The notes under the pieces are model-generated. The model did no database searches. It was not told the DNA's origin and was given only the letters and a program-made list of their open reading frames with translations. From Dimorphilus gyrociliatus (Eukaryota; Annelida; Polychaeta; Dinophilidae), in assembly GCA_904063045.1 (NCBI GenBank), contig CAJFCJ010000017.1, forward strand, positions 434,001 to 498,000: a stretch of DNA of 64,000 bases, written 5' to 3'. Positions 13,701 through 26,800 of this stretch are shown piece after piece. The translations under genes and the position numbers were made by a program. Each line of letters opens with the position of its first letter. Positions within the stretch are counted from its first letter, which is position 1.

Positions 13701-16700
13701 CTCCATGAATGATTCATTCTTTATTTGATTGTCAGAGAAAAGGAAGACAATTTGTTTACCTTCTGTACCAGCTTTCAACAATAGCTGAATGAAGAATAAT
13801 AATGAAAGTAATAGATTATAATTAGTATCTAATACACATATATAAAATACAAACTCTTTTGATATCATCTCTCCAATCGCTAATAGAGTAATTTTTTGTT
13901 ATTTCTATCTGGAAGAGGTCGTAATCTGCCATAAATGTTGCTAATTTTGTAGCACTTTGTCTTCCACTACCGCCAATACCTAAAGAGTAATTTAAATGTA
14001 AGATACTTGGAAAGTGTGATTATTCGAATAGTTGAATCTACCAGCTAAGAGGGCGTGTCCATTGTCCTGCAATAATACTCTACTAACTCTTGACACATGT
14101 TCAATAGCAAACTTGAACATGACCAAAGACATTGGAGCTTTGGATAGCTGGTTGTATTCACTAAGATAGTGTTCAATAGTTGATGTTAATTCTTTTAAAT
14201 CTGTAACTTCGTCATAGACTTTTGGTCCTTGATCTGGATTCATGTAATCTCCGAATAGTAACGATCTAATGTGTTCGTCTGTAACTTTTCCGCTTAGTGT
14301 CAAATGTCCAAGTATTTTATCAATGCTTTGTTTATAAGAATCCTGACAAACTTCTCTTACGACACTATATTTTTAATGGAAAATTGATTATATATAATGT
14401 ATATATAGGCAAATAAGCCATATAATAACGCATTACTTGAAAAAGGTTTCTCGGTCAGTATCGTCAATTAAACGATCGTAGAAGACTCTATATACTTCGT
14501 GTATCCAAAGTCTTAGTAGTTTGTCCGGTTCCTGCATCTTTGAAGATGGTACTAAAAGGACGCCCCTAATAACTCTTGAGAAATCTCGAAGGTTGAATAC
14601 GTAATGTGACTTTGTTGGCGTTGGTAAAAATCTAACGATTGTTTGTTTATAAACATTCATCGTCGCTTGAACCATAAGCTAAAAAATAGAGTACAAAAAT
14701 ATATTATTAAGTTTAATTATTGTTGGAAATCACAGTAAAAGCGTCTAATAATCAATAACATACTTTTCCCAATCGATTAAAAGCTTGATCGAATCCTTTA
14801 GCAAAATGCCAGTCTGAAATTGTTGTAAATATTCTACTCATAGTATTATCGTCAAATTCATCAATGGAAACAATCTGTAAATGACGAGTAAATCTTGATG
14901 TTATGTCGTTTCGTCCTCCTCCAGGTGGTCCCATAGCCGCGACAAACAACTATGAAAGAAACGGGTAAACTTAATGATAATACATCTATAGGCTATCGTC
15001 TTACATTATCAACTATGAATAACTTGGAAGTATCTTTCCTATCGTACCAATGACCATGATTTATCCATTGACGTAGTAGCTCAATTGGTGGTTGTGCACC
15101 ATATTTCTCTTTAGCTGGCATATTTAAGTCGTCAACAAAAACGACACATTTCTTGCCCAATGGAGGTCCATAAACGCCTTTTCGACGCCTAAATAGAGGG
15201 GAGGAGAGGGGGAAAGTTAATAAACATTATAAAAATCCTCTATACACCATAAGATTATTTATAGGAAAGTTAGTAAATGGTTATAGGTTGATAAGTTTAA
15301 AAATGTTAATATACTCTTAATAAATATTGAATGAATATAATAGAATATCTTAAAACGGCATTAGCATCATTCTAACTAATTGATTGACGCGTAATTTTCA
15401 TGCTGGAAGGAGGAAGGGAATGGAAGCGAAAAAAAAAAAACAAAAGATAAATCTACTTTGGATTCTTTATTATGGATTCAACAACATTAAAAATTATACC
15501 GTAGTTTACGATCACGTGAATCGTGATCTTGAATTAGAATGCCAGTGCGCCTGATTTGAACAATTTCGATAAAAAACAAATCATAACAACAGACTCTTTT
15601 CTTTACTTTTTTAATTTTGTATATCATTCCTTATTCATTGCTAATTAAATAGTTAGAGAGTGATTAACTAGAATATCATTCCATACACAAGCAGAATTGA
15701 TCATTGATTTTGACGTATAAATATGCAAATTAACTAGCAGGTACTTACTTATCAATTATTTATGATAAATAGAATATGAAGAAGGTTTTTGCTTACCTAT
15801 CAAGTTTACTCATTATAATATCCTGAGTTTGATTAGCGCTGGTTCGAGCAGAAAAGTTTACGCAATTTGGTATATATCTTATAAGAAAATGACAAGGATT
15901 AGACGTACTATATATAAAGTTATGAATATTCATTATATATAACTTACTGATCTTTTGGTAATTTAATAAGATAGCTGTTTGTGATAGCCGATTTACCAGT
16001 TCCGGTTGGACCAACGAATAAAACTGGGACCTCATGCATCAAATATGTAGTTAGAAAGAAGGACTGTCTAGCTGTTTCACTAGTAGGAATAATAAGGTCG
16101 CTGACCTAAAATTGTGGAAAAGAATAAAATTAAAAACCAATAGGTAAACCTTTAATATCATTTAAATAATTAGTTAATTAAAAGAGAAACTAATAAATTG
16201 TAATTAGATATTTGAATATTTTAACTAGAAAAATTTAGAAGTTATTTAAAGATTAATTAAATCAAAATAAAGAACTAAATAACTTTTATCAGGTTAATTA
16301 ATAAATGAAATATTAAAATTAAAAAAAAAGGTAACAGATTAAGATGCTTATGCAAACCTGTAACGGATCAAAAAAGTGCTGTATATATATATATAATAAG
16401 TGCAATTTTTTTTTAAAAAAACAAAAAATAACAAAAAAAATAATAAAAATAACAAAAACTTGTGTTCAATCTTTCAAAATTTGTTTGAATATGATTCTTT
16501 TAATAGATAAATGTTAAAATTTTACCTTTGCATTTGCCGCTAATTCTGTACTTTCTTTATCAATTGTTTCCATCCAATCAATCCAACCTCCGCTTCCTTT
16601 CTTTAGGAAGCAGAAATCGTAGACGCTTGATCTTTCTGGGAAAGCGTTACTCTAGAAAATTAGAAATATATATATATGTATATATATATATTTACATTAA

Positions 16701-17767
16701 ACATAAAAAAAGGATCGATACCTTTGTAATCTTGGATGATTTTGGTTTTGGATGATTAGAATTAGCTCCAGATATTAAATCTCTGAAGAAAACGTCGAAT
16801 TTTTTACGACTTTCTCCAGTTATTGTACCACCAACAGTCCAAACAAGTGAGAAAAGGAATAAACCTTGTAACCATAGCATAATCTGTTAAAATAAGATAG
16901 AAATAATGATAATAAGGATGATATTCTTATAATAAATAATAATATTCGAAATATCCTTCTGAAATGAATAAGAAAATAATGAAATATTAAAATTCTATAG
17001 ATATTTGTTTTAGTAAAAACATAATATTTAAGTAAGTAAAAACAACTTGAAATACGATAAATAAATAGAATAATAGTGCTATGACAAATTTTGTGGATGC
17101 ATACATTATTACGTAATACATTAATATTATGCAATAGTTTATACAATATATCTTTTTATGCAAGTGATATTAATAGTTCTTATTGTTATTTGGCATTCAT
17201 ATTTACAAGAAAAAAAAATATTGCGCAGCCAATAAACAAGGTGTTCGCTTTAAGCAAATTCATCTCAATAACTTTTAAGATAACATTCATGCAGTACCTG
17301 TTGATGACCCTGTATCGGGTCATTGTCAAGATCGAGTTCGCTATCCTATTATTTGCATATTGCATATTTGGTCAAGATGCAGGTTTGTTTGTTTTTTTTT
17401 GTTTGGTTTGGTTACGTTTTTGTTCGGAATTGTTTGTTTTTTGGGGAAGGAGGAAAAAAATAGGTCATTTCATTAGTTCTCACCGTAAATAGTAACTTTT
17501 GATTATTAAAGGTTCAATTAAAATTGGCATCCGCCTCACCTGATCCTCGGTAGACGGAGCCCTATAAAGGAATTGGAGCTTCTTTCCATACTATAAGTTA
17601 GAGTAGATTTTATCAATATTAATAAATTTTAATAGGCTTAAAATATAACTTATTCTTACAGTATGTTTACCTGTTTATAAATCAAACGTGCGTAATTAAC
17701 ACTTTTAACTTCTTCATCTTTTCCCTCATTCCTATCAGAATTTTCTTCAAGGGTAACGCCTAGACGC

Positions 17768-17801
<34 letters not shown>

Positions 17802-20800
17802 GATATAGATATATTTAATCAAGACTTTGTTATCTAATCTTTATATTCTATTCTAATTTTTCCCATTTAATAATTATTCATCTAGCTATTGAACTTTAAA
17901 ATACCTTTTGCTGTTGAACTGCCTTTTGAGTATCACTTTTCCGTCTACCTTTCTTTTTAAACTTGACATTTTTCCAGTGTGACTAATAACGAATGAAAAC
18001 TAGAGTTTTTCTCTTGGTCTTTGGGAGGGGAAGGGGAACATTTTTTTTTTAAAAAAAAAACTACTAACAAAAATTTTATCTCTATAAAAACTCTATTAAT
18101 TGGAAGAAAAAGCTTTAAAAATGTTAATATTTTTCTCTTCCAAGAGAAAAAGATTGCTTTTTTTCCTCATCAGAAAAAAAGACTTATGAAAAATTTCATG
18201 ATTGATTATATTTTTTTTATAAAATGGATACGTAACCAGCGAATATACCTGCGCAGGCGCATGCGTCTGTTGATTATTGCTATGATTATGATGATCTTTT
18301 TTCTTATTATGTTTCTTTTTCCGTTTTTTCGAATCCTTATGAATATCGATGCGAGAATCGGTTTTTTGAAGAAGCTAAATAATTCGTAGTTTTAACAGAT
18401 TTCGTTAAAATAATAAAATATGAATAGATGTTTTAATAAACGTGCCGAATGTCATATTTTGTTTAGTTATGTGTTGTTGTTGTTTTTTTTTGTTCACTTG
18501 TACAACGAGGACTCTTACCTGCTGCTTATTCGGAACCTCAATTTTACCATCAGGGTTTGACTAATACACAGTATTGAGTTATTTTTGGTAAGATATATAC
18601 AGTATATATATATATATATAGATAAATAAGAGATGAACAATACTAATTTTGCTGACTAAAACGAGTCCTACCTGCTGATTGGATAATTCCTTTCCTTCGG
18701 TTGCGCTGTCTCTTACTTCGTCTAATAAGCAGGTAAGTAGCCTTTGTAGAGTAAATACGAGGTGTATAGGAGAGGTATTTATAAGCATTTTGCAATTGTG
18801 CTGTATAAAATGCAAACAAGGATCTATTAACCAATCGAACATATCATTTAGCATTTCTTTATGATCTTCGCTCAAAGTATTAGGTAGTTCGTGCAACATA
18901 TAACTCTCTTTGAAAGGTTTCCAACCGAGTTGATGAGGTTCCAAGTAAATCATACCGCAACGTGATACAGTAGCAGGTGAAGCCTGCTCCAAGTCGGCAG
19001 GTTCAAAAATAAGATTCATTGAATTACTCATTTGAATAATTTCACCGGACATTAAGCACAGTTTTTTATTATCGTCCAGTACTGTGTTCATATTTTCAAT
19101 CCAGACCGCATCCACTGGACCATCGAATAAAATCCATTTTCTATCATCACTTGGATTACTTGCATATTCTCTGAAAGTATTAGCTAAAACTCCATCGGAC
19201 CATTCGTGGGATACGGGATCAAATTGACCATATAATTGCCCCATTGTTATAGATTTTGGGTTAATAATTCTATAAAAGACTTTGAATTCTTCCATTAGTC
19301 CTGATTCGTGTAAATCGCCTAAAGCATCAGCTAGAACCTGATAAGCGCTGGTCTTACCACCCATAGGTTCTCCAACAATCATCAGACCGTGTCTGACAAG
19401 AATCATTTCGTATACTTGAATAATCTTGTCAATGAACCACGGAACTTGTTGTAATTTTCTCTTGGCTATGTTATCTTTCAACGCTTCTAAGAAGACGCCT
19501 AAATCTGGTTTAACCAATTCGACACCAGGGAACAAATCGCTGATAATACCTTCAAAAAGAGGTACATCTTGAGCCAAGAATTTTGGCAAGTTAACGTCCA
19601 TAATAGCTTTAAGTAGTAATTCTGGTTCTTGTGTATCAGGGTGTTTTAATTTCAAGTTTCCAGCCGCAGTTAAAACACTCTTAACGGCTCTCATACCGTA
19701 ATCGTAGTGATGTTGTGAACTTAGCTGTTCTGAGCATAATCTATACGTAGCGACAATCTTCTGAGAGAGACTTCTAGCATCGACAAATCCCATAGAATAT
19801 AAGGATATTTCACCGATAAGAGCATAATCGGGTACCATCATAGCAACCGTACGGAAAAGAACTTTCAAGTTATCTGGCAATTCCTGTCTACCCGCATATC
19901 CAGGATTCATAGTAATAAACATAGTACAGGTTGGATTAAGAGATAGTTCAGTACCTTCAAAATTGAACTTCTTTTCACCACTGTTAATAGCCTGTTGAAT
20001 ACACTGGATCTGTTGAGCAACAACGGATAATACTTCTAATTCAATTCTATTAAATTCATCAAAACAGGCCCATGCTCCAGCTTGGGCTAAACCCTTGAAA
20101 AACTTTCCCATGGCTTTGTAATCCAAACCATCGCTGCAGTTGAAAACAACGCACTGTTTAGCAACCGCCTTCGCTAAATCTTTACTGGTTTCCGTTTTTC
20201 CAGTTCCGGCGGGTCCTTCGGGCGCTCCGCCAAGGTTTAGTTTAAGCGCACCCATAAGAGTTCTATAGCAACGATCCGTCAACGGTGTTATAACCAAACG
20301 TCCAGAGTTACCAAGGTATTCGTAACCGTATCTTAGTTCTGTTGTAATCATTCTTACCGATACATGCTTTTCTATCCAATAGTATCGTAACTGTGCCAAC
20401 CAGTCGAAATCATTAGCACTAGTTACATTTTTCTTGGCCATGGCCTCTACAACGTCTCTTGCGTGAACGTCTATGACGATAAGAGCTCCGAGAGTTATTC
20501 TTGCACCACTTTCGAGTTTTCCTCTCACTAATTCAACAGTTTCCTCTATTTGTTTATTACTCTTTTGTAAATAGTCATCTAAGCCTTTACTGTCTTTCAT
20601 CGATTCAGTAACTTCAGCAGTCCAGAAAATAGAACTAACACAAATTACAACTTGACCAGGCCATTCAAGTACCCATTTGTTTCTTGCTGTTGTCTTATAA
20701 CCATCTATTGATTTTGATATGACATTCCTTACGGATGATAACATGACATCTTCTACTTGTAAAAGCCATTTTTCAACCATACCTTTGGCTCTGGCGGGAA

Positions 20801-23800
20801 CAATTTTTTGTGTCAGTTCTACAGTTTCCTTTTCGGATGAAATCATCCCAACAATTTCCTGTTGTTCAGTAAATTCCAATTTAGCGATACCTTCAAAGCA
20901 CTTTTTCAAGTGTGGTTGAACTCGAAGAGGATCTTTTGTCTCAGATAAAATTTCTAAAAGTTCATCATTTGATAAGAAAAAGAAACGAGGGAAATAGAGA
21001 CGTTTCTTTTCTAGATAAGCGTTTAATCCTTTTTGAATTTCGTCCAAAAGGACGTTAGCCTCTTGTAGGCGTTTAAGCATATTGGGTTGGTCAGTCGCCT
21101 TTGAAAAGATAAATTGAATAATTGCTAAACAACAACGTAAAAATATTATTAATTATTACCTTTAAACAATGATTATCCTTAGAAGCTTCTGACATAATAT
21201 CCTTCCAAGTTGCATCAACTATACCAAACTTTCTCCCCTCCTCAGGCATTTGAGCCATAATATCTTCAGAGCTGAAAATTGGCTCCAAGTATAGCCAAGT
21301 AGCTTGAACCTTTAGCCACGCATCAATAATATCTTGCATAGACACTAATTTCTCAGTCCATTCTTTCATTTCAGCTTCGAATGGTTTAATGAAAGGGGAT
21401 CCTTGCATAGTTTGAGCTTTAATAATATGATCGTCCAAAACGACTTGAATATCATCAATTGCGGATAAGATTTTAATACCCTAAAAAGTTGATAGAAAGA
21501 AGAATATGAACAAAAGGAGGAGAGGTATAACCAAAACAATCATAAAAAAACAATGCATTTTAATAATAAGTCATATTCAGCTATTTATTTTCGACACTGA
21601 CGCTGATTGTTTTACATGTAATTCATATTTTTAAAAGGAGGGAAGTGTGCTATATATAGATATATACATTAAAATACTTTTAAATATACAACGACATTAA
21701 TCTCACCTCATAGTCAGGTAACTAAAAATATATGAAATATCACTAGTTAGTGAAAAGAAAACAAGTTCATGCGCGTTAATAATTTCATGCAGAAAGATAT
21801 GAAGAAGATAAGGAAGAGATATCAGAGGATAATTCCTAATCTTTTCTTCCTTTGAAGAAGATTTTCTTTTGTTTTTTGCCATGTTTTTTTTTAAAGAGTA
21901 TTTAAACATAAAAAGAAAGAAAATAAGCTAAGCTTGTTTGGATTAGTCAGAAAACTTGGATGAGAATTAGGACACGAACCATACGGATCTAAGTTAACCT
22001 AATCCTTATTTAACCCCTATCCAAGTTCGATTTACTCTTACACTCCCTTTCTTTAGCCTTAAACCAACAGGACCCTAACCGTTAATCCTTAAATTTCATC
22101 CGAGTTTTCTTACACTCCAGTTTATGTTTTTTGTTTGTCATTTAATGAAAAAAGAGTCAAAACAAAAAGACTTGTCTATCATATCAGTTCAATTAAAAAC
22201 TTGAAATACTAACCGTTTCTCTATATGGTACAAATTCAAAGTTCAAGTCTGTCCATTCCACTTTCATCTTCTTTAGATTCTTCTCTAAAGAGAATTCCTT
22301 ACTTGCAGCACCGCTTATTTCCTCTAATTTATCTAAGCATTTGCTTAAACCTAATTCAAGCATATTTGATAATGTAGCCTGTTCTCCTGGCTTAATATCC
22401 ATCTCCATAATATCACTCATTTGGGCCCAATGTCTATCTCTTATTCCTGGATTGCATATAACAGCCAAGATGGGTAGATTTTGCTTGAATTTGTCAATTT
22501 TAGCTTTGTAGACATTGGCTACTCTTTGAGGACCGGCCTGATCTTGGAAAGATTTATTCAATTTGAACAAAGTTCTATACATGTCTTGAACTTCTGATTC
22601 AATATCTTCAGCATTAAGTTGTTTAAACGGACCTAAAAGGGAATTGGTTCATTATTGTATATACATATAAATAATTTGTTAAACTTTTACCATTGAGCCA
22701 TTCTTCTTGCTTTTTATGGAAGAGATAGGTTGTATTCCATAGCTTTTCGTATGGTTCTTTTGCCTTGACCATAGCTGGTAATTGGATATATTCAGTTTGT
22801 TCCCATCCTAATAATTCTTCTTCCGTATTCACTTGTTCCATCTCTAATTTAGCAGCATCAAGATTTTCTTGTAACTTTGCCAAAGCATCTACATTGTTTC
22901 TCATCTCGTCAACGCTCATAATCTGTATTTAATAAACATGTAAAAAAAAAAAAGAAACAGGAAAACTGACGTAGAGATTATCTAATTAGCATATTAATTA
23001 ATAAGTTAGTTAATTAATCAAGTATATATATATATCTTTCCGATCATTAAATATCTAAATAAGAAGTTAATGTGATAGAAAGAAAGAAAAAAAAGATAAA
23101 TCTTTGCGGCCATTTTTAATTCTTGTTAGCGTTATTTATGAATTTGATATGAATGAATATATAGTATTTAAATAATAGTATAATCAAATATTCTGTGAAG
23201 AATATAAAATAATTGATTTAACCTCTCCGTATCGATTTATTGATAGCTGAAACAAAAAATTATCGCATCCACTTTCTTATTATTATGATTATTATTAAAG
23301 AAAAATACAAAACTGTAGTTACTATTTATGCACTCAAATTAAACAAACACAACCAGGTCGGTTCTAAATTTAATGGCCAAAATAAAAGAAAGAAACGTAC
23401 CTCTTTCTTCTTATACGATTCAACTTCTTTATGATATTCTTCTAATTTAGCTTCGAATGCTCTCCTCTTACGGCGAACTTCATCTTCAACTTGATCTCTT
23501 CTATTCATAAGACGATTTGTTGCCGTTTCGAATGTATTAAGAATTCTTTGTGGCCATTGAAACAATTGACTATTCAATTTTATATCTTCATCTATTCAAT
23601 TAATTAACATATAGTTATATTACTAACAAAATTATAAGTTATACTTGGCATAAAAGCGTAATCTAAAAGGAAACTAAGCCTATAGACAGCTTCATTGATT
23701 TCTTTTTTAAGTTCGTGGACAGTTTTATCCATACTCTGAAAAGATAATTAACATAAGATCAAGTTAAATATACAGGTGAATAAAATTTAAATAGATAAAC

Positions 23801-26800
23801 AAAAATAAAAAACCAATTAATTAATTAATTAATAAATATTTTAATTAAGTCATCGGAAGAAGAAAAAAATTAGAAAAAAATTCTTAACAATTTGACAAGT
23901 GTAGTTTGTTTGTTGTTATACTTTTAACATCAAATCAAGGCGACAACGAATGTAAAAGAGCTTACTTTTAAAGAGTTATTATAAAACATGTAGTGGGTGG
24001 GGTGTAATATTATAAATTACATAGAGTGTACACAGTTTATATATATATATATATATTTATAGATATATATATATATATATATTGCTTTTAATCTTTATAT
24101 ATTTATATAGTTCATATCAATAAAATAATAAATAAAAGTTGAGAAATGTAAACATTTAGTAGTGCAAGTTTTTGTTCTCTTATGTTTGAATTTTTATATT
24201 CAATATGTTTTTGGCGAGTGATTAATGAACGAGCTGCAAACCACTTACACCTTTCCCATATAGCTGATTGATTGATTTTAGTATGAGAAGAGTAAGGTCA
24301 ATTTAAAAATGAATATTCACATAGACAATGATAAATAATTATTTAGTTTGCTTTTAGGCTATTGAACATTGTTAAAAGTCTATTAGAAGTTACTTGAACA
24401 AGAGATTAAGTAGTTCAATATTTATTTTAATACCTTAGTTAAATATTTCTGTAGATTGACGAGCTCTTCAGTTTCTTCCGGTAATTCCATAACTTTGTTT
24501 TCCATTTCTACGTAACGACGAACAATACTGAAAATAAGGGAACATGACAAGAATAAATTGCTGAATATAGTAATATCAATAATAAAAATATCAATACTCT
24601 CTATTCATCCTGCGATTTTGGCTAACTTCAAAGGAGATTAGCTGCTCTTTTTGTTTATTTGCCCTCTGACATAGATCGTTGTTCAATTCCGAACAATTTA
24701 AACAAAACATCGATAGTGGTACAGTTATCCTTAAGGATGCAATTTCATCTTTTAAATTTTGAAATTCCCTAATTTTCTATAAAAATATTAAGAGAAAGAA
24801 TGGAAGAAACGTTAAATATCTTTCAATTAAACTTAATAAATATGCATAAATTATAAAAGAAGAGAAGAGAAACCTTAATAAAATCTGGAATATCATTTTC
24901 TTCTTGCTTCAGGAAATTAGCAACTGCTTGTTCAGCTTTATTATTCAAAAGATCATTATAACTCTTGTACGAGTTTAAATAATTATGAGGTCCAACTATA
25001 TTTAATTGAAAAATTTCCAGTGCTTGATTGATTATATCCTGAACTAGACTTTCTTCCAATCGAACTGGTCTGAGTAACATTTTACTGTCTGGAAATAGTT
25101 CCATTTCAACCTAGAATGAAACAATTAATCATATTTAATTAAGCAGTTTTTGTCACCAAGCTTTAAATAGTTGATAAATTACCCTCGGAATGTTGTCGTT
25201 ACAGTTTATTATCTCTTTAAAACACCTTATAATAATTTCTTTACATTCGGAAAATGGTGGATCAAAGATTATCTTTGGTTCTTCGACTTGTAATTTGATT
25301 AACATAATCTGTTTCATATTATAGACCAAATCCACATAATCTTCACCAAAATCGTTTCCATTCTGTATAATCAATGAATGGTTGTTTTTTATTAAATATT
25401 TAAGCTGATACCTTAGATTTTACTTAATAATTTACCTTATGAATTTGTAGAAACTTTAAAAAGTCATTTAAAGAATTGATTGTTAAGCTTCTTAATTGAT
25501 TTGACATTAAACTAGCAATAGAGCTAAAAAATTCTTCAGCCATCTCTCTAGAACCGGTAGGAGTATCCGGGCAAAGGTGCATCCAATGATTAAGATTTAC
25601 CTTAAATATTTCGCAAACTCTTGGAACCCATCTGTTAAGACGAGATTAAGTTTTATATGTTATTAATAAGCTACTTTCTAAATCTTTAATAGTTTACTTT
25701 TTTCTTAAAACGTCGTGCATCCTTGCGCATTGTTTCTTTACTTCCTGTTCAAAATCTTTCGGATGAAACGGTAAATCAGCCTCCAAGAGTTCTTCGTAGA
25801 CTACGAATCGTTTATCAGCAAATCTAGTAATAGAAAGAATAGAAATGTTGTATGATGTTGTTTAGATAAACATCTTAAGGAAACACTTACTCTTCCAGCC
25901 ATAACTTTTGTAAAAGTGACATCATAGGATTGACCGTATGCAAATGGTTAAGGTGAAAGTATTTAGCTTCTGTGTATTGTTCGTGCCAAGGCACGGGAGC
26001 ACGAATAACCCTATTTTAACAAATACACTCTTATGATAAAGAAAAAGAAGGATACGGTTAGGTATCCACTAACCTTTGAGGATAGGGCCTTGGTAACCAC
26101 TTAATATGAATTCGAACCTTCTCAGTTGGATCTTTCAGAATGTAATCAACTGTTTAAAACACAAACAAACAATAAATAAAGCTTTTCTCAGAACAGTTTT
26201 CTCTCTTCTTTGGTCAATTGCACACATATTTTTTTAATACAAAAATCTTACCGATAGCTTTTTTCAGGCTCATTTCGTAATCTTCCCTTACTTCTTCCTT
26301 TAAATTCGAGTACAAAGGTGCCAAGAGATTAGAGGCAAAAGCTGATTTCGTAAGGAATTTATTTGGTATTAAACGATCAATGCGATCCATAATGTCTCTG
26401 TCCTGAGCGGCTAGCATATCAGCGCTTATACCTCTATTTATATAATAATAGTAGCGCTGTTAATTGGTAAATAAGGAAATAAAGTTAAACAAAGTGTAAT
26501 TAGTCGTATAAAAGAAAATCGATAATTTATAATTTAAACCTCTAAATCCTGATCTCGAGGCTCTTCTATGTCTCTTGCCTCGTCCTCTTCAATTGTTTTC
26601 ATTATATCTAATTGCTCTACAGGAGTCAATGGTCTACTCCTTTCGCCGTTGTTATCTCTTTGTATGATCTTTTCGTCTAACTTTCTCTTTCTACTTTTTA
26701 AAGTAGTCAAGTCGAGCGAAGTTCTATTTCTTGGTGTCCTTTGCAAGAATGACATTTCCTTTTTTATCCTTGGAATGTCATTCATGGTCAGATCGCTTGC

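Noticed and set aside
18021-18389. 122-codon plus-strand frame
   Set aside because: Antisense to dynein cassette C2 and without domain or start context.
21703-21909. Minus-strand frame starting [20 protein letters not shown] in a dynein intron
   Set aside because: No in-phase splice sites linking it to dynein exons 16 and 17. The second half is random hydrophobic sequence typical of AT-rich DNA.
22000-22090. ACCCTAACC and similar strings resembling telomere repeats (also near 32,080-32,140)
   Set aside because: Single degenerate units in C/A-rich patches with no tandem array; not telomeric DNA.
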